A stretch of DNA of 64,000 nt from Flectonema sp. DT1601 (taxonomy: Eukaryota; Euglenozoa; Diplonemea; Diplonemida; Diplonemidae): NCBI GenBank assembly GCA_964019425.1, contig OZ025861.1, forward strand, positions 186,001 through 250,000, given 5' to 3'. The notes under the pieces are model-generated. The model searched no databases. It had not been told where the DNA came from and was given only the letters and a program-made list of their open reading frames with translations. The translations under genes and the position numbers were made by a program. Below, piece by piece: positions 24,405-35,800 of this stretch. Every line of letters starts with the position of its first letter. Within the stretch, counting starts at the first letter, position 1.

Positions 24405-26388
24405 TCAAGACTGATTTAATACTTCAAAAATTTCGTCAAGAACCTGCGGATCTTCTATTGTAGAAGGAGGAATGTCAATAGGCTTACCTGTATTTAATAT
24501 CGTCCTGATTGAAGTGCGAAGGACTTTGCCAGAACGGGTTTTTGGCAGTCTTGGGACAGAAACGGCAGACCCTAAACGAGCAAATCCACCGACATTTGAA
24601 GTAATAATAACATTCAACTCTTCAAATATATTCGGTGACAGAGACTCTCCAGCCTTTAACACAAAAACACAAAACGGAACTTCTCCCTTAAAGGAATCTT
24701 GTTTACCAACGACAACTGCTTCAGCTATTGAAGGATGCGTTGTAATCGCTTCTTCAATCATTCCAGTTGAAAGTCGAACTCCAGCGACGTTCATAACATC
24801 ATCAGTTCTGGACATAATATAAATATGTCCTTGTTCAGTTATATAGCCAGCGTCACCAGTGATGTATGTATTGTTTTTTATGTAAGTGTCAGTAAAAGAT
24901 GTGCTCCATAACCTGTTTGTCATACCAGGAGGTAGCGGTCTTTCAATTATTATTTTTCCCATCTCAGTGTCGGGTTCTAAGTCAGTGACACCGTCTTCAC
25001 TCTTAACGGTGATCTTCCATCCAGGTACAGGTAGACCTGCTCCTTCAGTGTAAACTCCCTTTTGAGGATCAAAGTTAGATTCTAAACCTGTGCAGGGTGC
25101 TGTGATTGGCCATCCTGATTCTGTTTGCCACCAATGATCATAAACAGGTTTTTTCAAAACGTCTTTATAAAAATTTAGAGTCGAAAGATCGGTTCTTTCC
25201 CCTGCCAGGAATATACCAGTTAGGTTCGATAAATCGTACTTTTTAGCAATTTCTCCATTCGGATCTTCCTTGCGGATCGCTCGCATGGAAGTCGGAGCAG
25301 CAAACATCGTCTTCACGTTATTCTCTGCAGCTATTCTAAAATACGAAGACGCATCAGGAGTTCCTATCGGCTTGCCTTCATAAATTATAGTCGTTGCTCC
25401 TGCTAAAAGGGGTCCGTAAACCATATATGAATGTCCAACAACCCAACCAATGTCGGATGCTGTGAACATTGTATCTCCAGTTTCTATATCAAAGATGGCT
25501 TTCATAGTCCATTTTAGAGCTGTTGCATATCCGGCAGTGTCTCTAACGACACCTTTTGGGTTTCCTGTTGTACCAGATGTGTACATAATGTATGAAGGGT
25601 CATCTGATGAGACAGAGACAGGGTCAACTGTTCCGAAGTCGCTGTTGTATTCCGTATCAAAGTCGTATTGACCAGCTGACAGATTACATAGAAACTGTTC
25701 TCGTCTGTGAATTAGACAGGGAGTGTCTATATTCAGTATCTCTAATGCCTTATCCAACAATGATTTGTAATCAACAACCTTACCAATACCTGGTATCCCA
25801 CATGATGATGCGACTATCAGCGATGGTTCTGCATCTCGAATTCTCTTCGCTAATTCATTTGGAGCAAATCCTCCGAAGCATACAACGTGGATAGCACCAA
25901 GTCTGGCACATGCCAGCATGGTGCATACAGCTTCTATAGTCATAGACATATAAATAAGAACTCGATCCCCGGGTGATACTCCACGCTTCCTAAGAGATCC
26001 GGCTATTCTAATAACCATGTCTTTCAGACTGTTGTATGTCACGTCTGTGTTGGTACCTGTGACTGGAGAGTCATAGCTGTTTTTTTTTATTCATTTTTTT
26101 TTTTTTTTTTTGTAAAATCACAAAAACACTTCAGACATACCGCAAAGCAACATTCTCACCGTTACCATTGTCAACATGAACATCCACAGCGTTATAACAT
26201 AAGTTCAACTTACCCCCTGGAAACCACGTGTCTATCAAATCACCTCTGTCTAATATTTTATCTGGTTTCTTGTCCCACGTTATTGCGTCTGCTTGCTTTC
26301 CCCAAAAGCCCTCCGGATCCCGTAACGATTCCCTTAGTACACTTCGATGAGACACCGCTTCGATCAAAATCGTACGGGAAGTTCGCAT
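24405..26388 (-). CDS. ACSS3: Propionate/acetate-CoA ligase (ACSS3/PrpE type)
   Basis: Exons 26388-26141 and 26076-24405 around a 64-nt intron (GTATGT...AAACAG, splitting an Arg codon); 639 aa, the family's usual length. It makes acyl-CoA from a short fatty acid, ATP and CoA. Motifs in order: WFPGG.LN.CYNAVD near residue 55, the adenylate loop YTSGTTGNPKGV, DIGWVVGHSYMVYGPLL, YDHWWQTESGWP, GDAGY, RTDDVMNVAGVRLS, and the catalytic lysine segment PKTRSGKVLR. The N-terminal WFPGG block favours the propionate branch over cytosolic acetyl-CoA synthetase. There is no C-terminal peroxisomal signal; the N-terminus (MRTSRTILIEAVSHRSV) could be a weak mitochondrial presequence. A strong leader acceptor lies 9 nt upstream of the ATG. 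With the E1 gene it would serve branched-chain and propionate metabolism. Confidence 0.9.
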
Positions 26389-26397
26389 CTTAAGGGA

Positions 26398-26428
26398 CTA
26401 AGAAGAAAAAAAATAACTAAAAAAAGTT
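26398..26428 (-). other. Probable spliced-leader acceptor for the acyl-CoA ligase
   Basis: The minus strand reads CTTTTTTTAG, then a second pyrimidine run ending TTCTTCTTAG, then a 9-nt leader and the ATG. This is the clearest pyrimidine-type acceptor in the window and contrasts with the A-rich acceptor of the gene's own intron. Confidence 0.6.
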
Positions 26429-26605
26429 TTTTTTTTTTTACAAAAATCAACTAAACAATAATATGCTAACAAACGAGAGACACGGGAATCCTCTAACACT
26501 GGAGGCTGGGAACAGGGACGAGGTGAGGCAAGTGAAATTTTTAAAAAAACGTATGCGGCCAACAGGGTGTGTGTGGGGGGGTAAAAAAAATGGGATCTCC
26601 GGAAA

Positions 26606-26639
<34 letters not shown>

Positions 26640-26785
26640 AACCACCTGCCGACCTCTAATATAAGATGAATGCATAGCATTCAGTTAGGGATTATGTAAG
26701 TTAAAGCCTTGCCAAATAACAGGCTGTAATCGGAAATCCAAAGCCCCACTACCATCTCTACACTGTCGAAGCCAAAAAAAAGTTC

Positions 26786-26842
26786 TGTGGCCGCACAGAT
26801 TTCACAAAGCTCAGATGGCTTTTATCTGCTGTGCGGTCCACA
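26786..26842. other. Long hairpin, candidate structured RNA
   Basis: Arm TGTGGCCGCACAG (26786-26798) pairs with CTGTGCGGTCCACA (26829-26842): 13 base pairs with one bulged base, loop of about 30 nt. A shorter AGCC/GGCT pairing lies upstream near 26705-26725. No known RNA family is recognised. Confidence 0.45.
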
Positions 26843-27918
26843 ATTTTCGAAAACGCGTCCCCAGAAAAGTTTTGTCTTAATATCTATTTTTAAAAAAAAA
26901 AATTAAAAAAAAGGTTGTCTGTCCTATCTATTATTTCCAAGTTGATAATTCCCAACTCCAGTTGTCAACAGAACGCACAAATCTGTGCCATCAGTCAGAA
27001 ATAACAGCCACTTAAGAAAAAAAAGAAAAAAAAATTAGAATTGCGTTTGTAGTTCAGTAAAAAAGTAAAATTTTGAAATTTCTTTTTTTTTTTTTTTTTT
27101 TTTTTCTCCCTCAAACCAACAACAGCCGGAATAACTGCTATTACGAAGTTACCACCCCGATAATGGTTTTGCAATTACTGTTAGGGAGTAGCTCACATCA
27201 CATTTTTATCGCTTTGCAAATTGTGCGCAGCATACCATAGAGCATCACAGAAAGCCTCATAGCAATAACAACACGGATGAGAAAAAGAAAATAATTAAAA
27301 AAAGAAATGGGGAAAGAAAAGGAGAAAGGGGGGAAACTTTTTCTAACTTAATATTACCGACGGAGGTTTTCATGCTGCGTTAACCCATTTCTTATTTTTT
27401 TTTTTTTTTTTTTTTGTTGTTGTTTGCGATCTCTACAATCAAAAAATCGCCAATCAATAAAAAAAGCAATAGAGAGGTAACTTTGATACCTAAAAGTAAC
27501 AAATTAATCACAAAGAGATAGTTACTAAAAAAAAGTCAAACAACAGCTTCTAACGATTATCACCAGTCGATCCAAACCTGAATACTAAATCAGGTCAACC
27601 ACTTTCCATTATTCATATTATGGCAAGGGAACAAAACTTTCTATCAAAAAAAAAAAAAAAAAAAAAAAAAAAAGGTTGGGAAAAAGGGTAAGCTATTCAG
27701 GTATTAAGCAGAACAGCAACAATTATCTAAAAAAAACGGACAAAAAAAAAAAATAATATATAAATAAAGAACATGATCAACAGAACTACTTCTACCTTTC
27801 AGTATTCTATAATGTTATTAATCAAGTGAAGCATGTGGACATCAAAAATATGACTCCCTTCTGTTTCACTAAAATTCACAGATTTGGTATCTATTTCCTC
27901 TTTAGTATTAAGAATGGT

Positions 27919-28833
27919 CTACAAGAAGTACTCAGGTGATGTTGTAGTGAGTTGAATTTCTCCTCTGCGAGGCGCTGGTTCGTACTGCACTAGTTCATTT
28001 TGAAGATTCTCCGACACCTCCATGAATGCAGCCTGATTACCACACCGATAGCAGTAGTTTGGTGCACCCCAAACAGTAATGACTTGTTGGTCGTGAGACC
28101 ATTTGTACCCTTCGTGGACAAGTTGATGAGCTCGAGCGATCATTTTTAGTTTGTTGGTTGCAAGAAATTTCTCAGATACTTCGGAACCGAAGATCCAACC
28201 AGCTCCACGAGGAGAGGCTCCCCATTCTGGGATCTCATCATCAGGATCTGACCACATTAAATCACACATTGGACCATCGTGTGGAACTTCTCTAACTCTA
28301 TCTAAATGTCTGATGTGATCGAGTGTTTCAAGTCCTGGTGATAATCCTCCGTGAGTGCAAAAGTAAGAATTTTCAATCACCGCAGTCAAAGGCATGTGGT
28401 CAAAAGTCGCAGTAAACTCAACCCACACATTGGAACTTCCATACTTCCGCAGACACTCATCGTAGAATCCATACACTTGAGTGATTTGACGAGATTCGTG
28501 ATTCCCTCTAAGAAGTGTTATGCGACGAGGATGTTTAACCTTGTACAGTAGGAGTAGTGTTATGGTCTCAACCGAGTAGTATCCACGGTCAACAAAGTCA
28601 CCCAAAAATAAATAATTCGTATCAGGAGGATATCCACCAATCTTCAACATCTCAAGCAAGTCATGGTACTGTCCATGAATATCACCAACAACTGTAACTG
28701 GTGCTGAAACATGATGAACGTTTTGTTCTTCATCGAATGTCGATTTTGCTATTTTACATAATTCGACTACCTCATCTTCAGTTATGTGTTTGCATGCGAG
28801 GCATTCTTCGATAAGCCGGTCGTGTTCTTCCAT
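27919..28833 (-). CDS. PP2A-type serine/threonine phosphatase catalytic subunit
   Basis: Single exon, 304 aa, normal PP2A/PP4/PP6 length. It hydrolyses phosphoserine/threonine with two bound metals. All metal and catalytic motifs are present: GDIHGQ, GDFVDRG, LRGNHE, HGGLSPG and later RAHQ. The segments [17 protein letters not shown] and RRGE near the end, plus the terminal YFL, point to the PP2A branch rather than PP4, though the match is diverged (SPEYFL instead of TPDYFL). The terminal Leu is the site methylated in PP2A. A 30-nt A run lies 20 nt before the ATG, and a possible acceptor (CATTCAG) lies beyond it at 28907-28909. It could alternatively be a lineage-specific PP2A paralogue. Confidence 0.9.
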   Translation of the reverse strand: MEEHDRLIEECLACKHITEDEVVELCKIAKSTFDEEQNVHHVSAPVTVVGDIHGQYHDLLEMLKIGGYPPDTNYLFLGDFVDRGYYSVETITLLLLYKVKHPRRITLLRGNHESRQITQVYGFYDECLRKYGSSNVWVEFTATFDHMPLTAVIENSYFCTHGGLSPGLETLDHIRHLDRVREVPHDGPMCDLMWSDPDDEIPEWGASPRGAGWIFGSEVSEKFLATNKLKMIARAHQLVHEGYKWSHDQQVITVWGAPNYCYRCGNQAAFMEVSENLQNELVQYEPAPRRGEIQLTTTSPEYFL

Positions 28834-28851
28834 TGATTTAGTTTTATTTGG

Positions 28852-28888
<37 letters not shown>

Positions 28889-29286
28889 TTACAAAATCAT
28901 TGATGGCTGAATGATGAAATAAAATTATTTACAAATATAATTACACTTAAACAGCTTCGTTAACACATAAGTATTTCAGAACAGAAATATGTCTGCACAG
29001 ACTTTAAAACAAAGGATATGTACCAGTTGGGATCAGTAGGGCTTTTGGGAGGTATTTTTCAACACTTTTATTCAAAGTAACGGCAGGAGGGGGTTCGACT
29101 GCCTTAAACTGTGCGGCACACGTACACCGACAAGTTCAACAATAACGTTGTTGATGCACAACCTGTGGCGGGATGCTACTTTCACAGTCTGGTAGGTCAG
29201 TGAGATAATTCACTAGTCATTATCAAACTATAACTCAGTCCTGCTGCTGATGTCGATGTTGCATTCTCTGTACGACAGAAGAAGTA
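28834..29286. other. Intergenic stretch between SPATA4-like and PP2A genes
   Basis: No gene is seen. A 30-nt T run at 28854-28883 lies in the probable 5' leader of the phosphatase. The rest is moderately GC-rich and presumably 3' UTR of the SPATA4-like gene. Confidence 0.5.
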
Positions 29287-31452
29287 CTACTGAGCGACAG
29301 ACAGCAACCACTGAGTTGCTTTGTCAGAGATCTCATCAGCTTCAACCGGCATGTTGGGTTCATGAGATAATGTGGTGTAGAATTTCATAACAATTCCACT
29401 ACGAAGTTTGGTTAGCTCTGGAGAAGTGGTTGACTTGAGAGTAGGAGCTACAGCTTGAAGAGCAGCCCACCAAGTCTCAACAGCTTCCTCTTCTTCAACA
29501 GGTTCAGTGTTGGAGTTTAACGCAGCGTTTAGAACTGATAGTAAACGATGTTCGTCACCACCTTGTTTGGCGATTTTCTCAGCGGAATAATACGCAATCC
29601 CAGCTGGTTCCCAATCCAGTGCTGCTGGTGTGATGTGATGTCCGGATTGCAGAACTTTTGATGAAATAACTTCTCGCCAACCCGACTCAGAGAGTTCCTT
29701 CTCAAATAATGAATTCGACAACTTCATCAACACCGACACGTATGCTCTTCCTAACGCTGGAGTCTTTCTACTAATAACTCGGCCAACAGATGATAAACCA
29801 ACTCGTCTAGCAAGTGGATGAGCTGCCTCTGTGAATGAATTACTTAAAACAGAGAGTGCTAAGTTCTTGGCTTCTTCACTTACCTCACTCGATGCTAGGA
29901 TGTCACTGCTGTAGCAAATGAGCGCAGATTGGAGTTCCCAATGTTCATCTAAACCACAGCAAGAACTCTTTGAAAGGTCGAGTACCTCACCAACGACACA
30001 ACCTAGTCTTCCCAAAATATAAATTCCCGCAGCTTTGGTCAGTGGATTTGGTGATGCTAATGCAGACATCGCATGTTGTTGAATAAATGATGCGGCTTCC
30101 TTACAACTAACTACAGTCTGACCTTGTTCTTGATAGCTTACAAGAGATAGTACGAAAGACGTGTACTGATCAGAGTTAAATATCCCACGTTCATCTGTGT
30201 AGAGGTATTGAAAAGTGCTTAACATTTTTAAAATTTCATTCTTATCATAATAACAGTACCAATGACATATAATTTCCTGCATCGTGTGAGTGTGATATTG
30301 CGATGAGAATCTCGGAACTATGTGGTCTAGGAATGCCTGCCATGCGACAAGCGAGTCTATTCTGGTTACCTCATCTCCAATAACAGAGAGTAAAGTTACA
30401 GCTTGTTGAGTGTTAACTTCAATAGGGTTGTCAGAATGGATGACGTTGGCTATGCCTGTCATTAGTTTTCCTAGCTCGTGGGGACGTTCAAAAATAGTAG
30501 CTCCCAACTCACTTGATTTTGACATCACAGACGACCATGTCATTCTCGAGATGTCTTCAGGAATCTGATCTAGATTCTTTGTAAACCAAGTAAAATAATT
30601 TTGAACGGTTCCCTCCGGGAAGTTTATATTTAACTTATCAACAACTTGACTATCAGTTAGACACTTTTGTACTATATTTGATAAAGCTGCAACAATAGAA
30701 CCTTCCAAAGTCGTTGTTGAAAACCCATTCACATCATCAGCCGAGTGTTCCTTCTCATCCGCATACGACGTTCTAACATTCCGAAGAGCTACAGCGCTGT
30801 CGATTGTCTTTACAACTACTTCTTTAAAATTAACTTCTGCGTTTTCTGCAGTTGTTGCATCAGGGGGTTTCATTGTCGTCATTTTCCTCGCTGGTTTTGG
30901 TTTAAACCTTTCAGGATTATCAACCTTCTCTTTCTGAATACTTTCAGAGTGTTGTTTTAGTACAGTGTGTGCACGATCTTCTTTCTTTCTAATATCAAGG
31001 TCTCCTATCGCTTCATCAACTTGTCCAGAAAGGGTGTTGTCTCGAATGAGTGTCGTAGCGGTTGCTTTGCTGAATGCTGGAATAGTCGTTTCAGGTGCAG
31101 ATATCGGAGGAAGATGTTGAATTTTTCGATTTGTTAAAAACGAATAAAGTTCGTTAAGCAGCTTTATAGCACATCCCTCTCTGCAGGTAATCACACCGTC
31201 AAGAAGTTCCTTAGACGGATGGAATCCTTTAGAAGTAAATATTTTATTTAAGGTCGCCCAATTATCAATTTTTTTAGAACTCCTCGTTCCGTTATCAATC
31301 GAATGCATTGGAACTCCTTTCCAATAGCGAGCGATGATTTCAGCGACGACGAAACCGTTGCTAATATCCCTCTTTGGGTTTCTTAATGAATAAGACAAAT
31401 CAAGAGACTGTATCCACTTCAGCACCTCTCGAGGTATTCCCGTCGATGCCAT
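29287..31452 (-). CDS. SPATA4-like CH-domain protein with long helical C-terminal extension
   Basis: Single exon, 721 aa. Residues about 1-112 are a CH domain of the SPATA4/SPEF1 type: IPREVLKWIQSLDLSYS, RDISNGFVVAEI, the DNWA.L.K segment, and a closing LLNELYSFLTNR. That family is found in axonemes of flagellates. After a low-complexity link (about 140-215, lysine-rich, KPKPARKMT) comes about 500 residues of mostly helical sequence with HEAT/armadillo-like spacing (for example LTKAAGIYILGRLG). Animal SPATA4 proteins are only about 300 aa, so the extension is unusual. A clear pyrimidine acceptor (31466-31490) fixes the start 13 nt downstream. A flagellar role is inferred from the family. Confidence 0.75.
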   Translation of the reverse strand: MASTGIPREVLKWIQSLDLSYSLRNPKRDISNGFVVAEIIARYWKGVPMHSIDNGTRSSKKIDNWATLNKIFTSKGFHPSKELLDGVITCREGCAIKLLNELYSFLTNRKIQHLPPISAPETTIPAFSKATATTLIRDNTLSGQVDEAIGDLDIRKKEDRAHTVLKQHSESIQKEKVDNPERFKPKPARKMTTMKPPDATTAENAEVNFKEVVVKTIDSAVALRNVRTSYADEKEHSADDVNGFSTTTLEGSIVAALSNIVQKCLTDSQVVDKLNINFPEGTVQNYFTWFTKNLDQIPEDISRMTWSSVMSKSSELGATIFERPHELGKLMTGIANVIHSDNPIEVNTQQAVTLLSVIGDEVTRIDSLVAWQAFLDHIVPRFSSQYHTHTMQEIICHWYCYYDKNEILKMLSTFQYLYTDERGIFNSDQYTSFVLSLVSYQEQGQTVVSCKEAASFIQQHAMSALASPNPLTKAAGIYILGRLGCVVGEVLDLSKSSCCGLDEHWELQSALICYSSDILASSEVSEEAKNLALSVLSNSFTEAAHPLARRVGLSSVGRVISRKTPALGRAYVSVLMKLSNSLFEKELSESGWREVISSKVLQSGHHITPAALDWEPAGIAYYSAEKIAKQGGDEHRLLSVLNAALNSNTEPVEEEEAVETWWAALQAVAPTLKSTTSPELTKLRSGIVMKFYTTLSHEPNMPVEADEISDKATQWLLSVAQ

Positions 31453-31465
31453 TTTCAGGCGCTCT

Positions 31466-31490
31466 CTGATTAGAATGAATAGTTATGAAA
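31466..31490 (-). other. Probable spliced-leader acceptor for the SPATA4-like gene
   Basis: The minus strand shows a T/C-rich stretch (CCTTTTTTCATAACTATTC) ending in AATCAG, 13 nt before the ATG. The gap to the stop codon of the upstream ADAT2-like gene is only about 236 nt, consistent with a polycistronic precursor. Confidence 0.55.
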
Positions 31491-31688
31491 AAAGGTACAA
31501 ATTAAAAAAAGGGAATCCCCTTCCAGATGTTCACGCAGATCATATCGTGAAACAGTCTGAAATAGAAAATAAAATATTAGTTTTTTGAACATTTATTACA
31601 AAAAAAAAAGTTTCATCGTCGGTGAATAGCTGTTAAGACAAGGCTAGGGTACGACTGATAACATTCCAGCAGAAGGTCAGAAGTCTTC

Positions 31689-32210
<522 letters not shown>

Positions 32211-32306
32211 TTATATAAATAAAGTACGTTTGAATGATCATCCAAAAGTTGTGAGTCTTTTTCTTTGCAAGTTTTCGGTATTGTTTCGTCAAAAAAAAAA
32301 AAAAAA

Positions 32307-32472
32307 GAATTGGCTTTAACTTCAACTATACAGAAAATAATGATATAACACTGTGATTTTTTGTTTGTGCACGAAACCGTGAACCGACTTAAACTGATAA
32401 AGCTAAAGGAGGAGGTTTACGTGTGCTACCAACATTCTTTTTCGTTCTTACAATACTTGTTAAATGCAAAAA
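32307..32472. repeat. Dispersed repeat R2, copy 1
   Basis: About 165 bp resembling 49039-49200 closely, sharing for example GACTTAAACTGATAAAGCT and GGTTTACGTGTGCT. Both copies follow an A run. R3 is adjacent here, so R2 and R3 may be parts of one longer family. Confidence 0.6.
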
Positions 32473-32512
32473 AAAAACGAATCTTCTAAACCTCACTTCC
32501 TACTGTTACTTT

Positions 32513-32636
32513 TATTTGTTGTTTGCACATAATTGATACAAAGATCCTAGTAATAAAAAAAAAAAAATTAAGGGTGAAAGTTGATGTTGTCACAATTTTC
32601 TTTTTACCGAACAATAAATAGGCTTGTAGGTAACAT
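32513..32636. repeat. Dispersed repeat R3, copy
   Basis: Diverged relative of 601-690: shares GATACAAA..TCCTA.TAATAAA and TTTTACCGAACAATAAATAG. Confidence 0.5.
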
Positions 32637-32814
32637 AAATATAAAAAAAAAGTAATTAATTTATAAAAAAAAAAGCACAATTAAATTGTACGTGTAAGTT
32701 GAACAATCACCATGCAAGCTGTGTAAACAGTTAGCTGGGGAAGGTTGACTACTAAAAAAAACAAAAACAGAAAATACGAAACAAAATTATGATTTTTTTT
32801 TGAAAGTGTGCTTC

Positions 32815-35800
32815 CTAATCGTTAAGAGTTTCTTCATCTTCGTAGCGAGTGTAAGCTGAACCTTCTGGAACATTATGGTAGCTGTAGCTGTTACTTAATC
32901 GAACGGCCATATCTAATCTCGACAACACAAATATCGCTAATAAAGCAAACGTCCACGATGTAACACACGATGACCAGAATATATAACGTGTATTGTGATC
33001 AGACCAAGTAGTAGCACGCGCCGTCTGAGATCTAATATCGGTAGTTAAGAAATTAAAAGCTGCTCTTGTTTGATTTCCGAAGTACTGCAACAAAGCAACT
33101 TGACTAGTGAAAATATCCTCTACGAAAACAATGTTGCTCAGATCTTTTCTCATGTTTCGCTCAATTTCCATTGCGTGTTTCCATACGTAAAACTCGTCAA
33201 TAAGAGTGTGAGAAATATCTCTTATTTCAGTCATGTTTTGAAGTAAATATTTTTCATATTCCAAACTCGTTTCTAAATAACTATTCTCATCAGAGATAAG
33301 ATACGCCAAGTGATTCGTGTGTAGGATGTGAGAAGCTCTATGGAGCTGCAATCTTACCCACAAATTATCAGGAATATCAGTATTATGAGTTGGAACTAAT
33401 TTTTTAGGTAGAGAACTGGGAGCACACTCAACACCATTCCAAACACACGTGATGTCATTAAAGCATTGAGGCTGTGTTAGATATCGAAAACAACCCTGAG
33501 TCACAAATGATTGATCCTTAACTGTTCCGTCGAGATTTTGAAGAGTGTAACTTCCCTTATCAACGGGTATCATTGAAACGAATGTTCGCTTTCCACTGAA
33601 AGGAATCTCACCCTGAGTGTATCTTATAGCAATACTAATAACACTCGGGACGTTTAACGTGCAAGATTGATCTGAAATTCGCTTCCATACAACGTGACCT
33701 TCCAATGCTGAAAAGTCAATTCCATGAAACTGCTCGAGATCAGCAACTGGCTGAGGTTCCTTATCACAGTTAAGTTGATGGATGGACGATCCTTTGATAC
33801 TTTCTTGAAAATCACAATTTGGATACTTAACAGAAAGACATCTACAGAGGTGTTCATTATAAACCAGTAGACCTCGGCATTGAGGATTTACAGCTACTCT
33901 TGCTTGACAATCGATGAGTGAAATCCCGTCTCTTGAGATGTCGACACTCAAATCTGCAGAACAATACATGCTACTGTGAGTTAGTTCCCATAAACAGTGA
34001 TTTGGAGTCTTGTCTGTTAGAGATACCTGGTAGTTGACGTTCGATTCGAATTGGATGGAAACTGTTTGTTGTTATTGTTGTCGACCTTTTTTCTTTTTTT
34101 TTTTATAAATAAATATTCATACGAGGTGCGAACCCTCCAGTTGGAGGAATGACGACATCGATCTGTTCGGGAGGAGTTTCCGAATCTGACGTAGCTCTCG
34201 GATCGTTCATCATATCAACACCTCGAGGTGAGATACCGAGGTCTATATATGTGGGAAGTGGATCACCAACTACATTCACAGTCACTAATGGATCCCCGTG
34301 TTCATTCTCTAATTCATAACTACCAGACAATACCACAATCAGGTCTAGGATTAGTTCTCCCCCCGGAGCCAATGAAAAATTATGCGCAAATGGAACGACC
34401 CACATCGAACTTGCTGTTCTTAAACTGCGTACTACTGAAGAGGATGTCAGAGTTCCGATGTTTAAGTTTGCTTTTATGTTGCTGTTTTCAGGAAGTTCAC
34501 TTCTGAATATCAATCTGTATCCAACAGCAGTCTTAACAGTGAATGATGAAGGGGTCCATTTAATTGTTGGAATTCCCTTTTCGTATTTTTCAACTTTAGC
34601 GACGAGAACTTGACTGTGAACGAACTCATCACTCGAAGCGATCCATTCTGCTCTCGTTGCGACTGATAAAGTTTGTGATTCAGTCATTCGGCGGAGGAAT
34701 AATTTAATTTTTTCATTTTCAAATTGATCGTTTACGAGAAATTTCAAAGTCTTATACGCATGAGTACCTCTCCTTCCATCAAAATCACTTCTCGATTGTA
34801 ACGTTTCCTGGTTCTCTGTGATCATTCTACAAACAGCGTTGGTAGCACTCTCGAATACCTCTCCAATCACTGTGTCGTCACCTCCTTGGATGATCCTGTC
34901 GAGCGTGTTTGCTCTCACCTCCTTTAACCGTTCGATAGTATCACGTGTTTCTTCAGCGTTATGTTTTGCGACTTCACTTCCAGTAAAAATATACTCGGAT
35001 GAGTACATCAAGTATTTATTGAAGTTAATCGTCCATGTGTTTGTAAGGAACTGTTTTTTTTTTGTTCGTTTTTTTTTTGTTCCTTCTTTTTTTTTTTCAT
35101 TTTCAACAATAATAAAAGAATAACATACGGTTGTATCAGCAACAGAAATGAGTGCCTTGTTGTTATCAATTATTTCACGAAGCTGAATGTCAGCATACGT
35201 TCTAATAAGGATCTGTTCAGTAACAAACAATAAAGCTATAATAGTAATTACTATGGTCATATCTCTAATCTCAACCCACGGATACGGCGCTAAGCAACTT
35301 CCACCAGGACCTAAATTACAACGAGCATCCCGAAGGTACAGATGTAGAGAGACTGTTATCGTAAGCCAAGCAACACAGACGGTGATGATTCCGACTATTG
35401 AGATTGTTTTTATTTTGCTTTGTTCGAATTCAATGGCGTTGCTAATACTGTGATGACGATTTACTCCAACGAGAGACAGTCTTCGAATCCCTTCCATCTG
35501 AGACACTAGTTCGTCAAAAAAATCAATCTCTCTAACGAGACGTTCCTCAACACCTTCACCACTCGAAGTTAACAATAAAACTGGTGATGGTAATGTCGCA
35601 GTAGGTTCAGATAAACGAGTTATCACCGAAGCCAGCTCTGCCATATGCATCTCTGTCGAGTCAGTGCTATACAATAGGAATCCTCTTTTAACATAATCGA
35701 TATGACTTGCTATGTTATCAAGCGTATGTCTTAACTTCGTTACATCAATGCTGCTGCTTAGGCCTGATTCAGCCATTTGTTTCGACCATTCTGATTCTAC

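Larger units (their letters stand above)
26389..27918. other. Intergenic stretch with a large hairpin
   Basis: No gene is seen on either strand. It has A/T runs (for example 26609-26636 and 27642-27673) and a more complex patch at about 26690-26880 with a 13-bp hairpin. The 3' UTR of the PP2A-type gene should lie at the right end. Confidence 0.5.
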
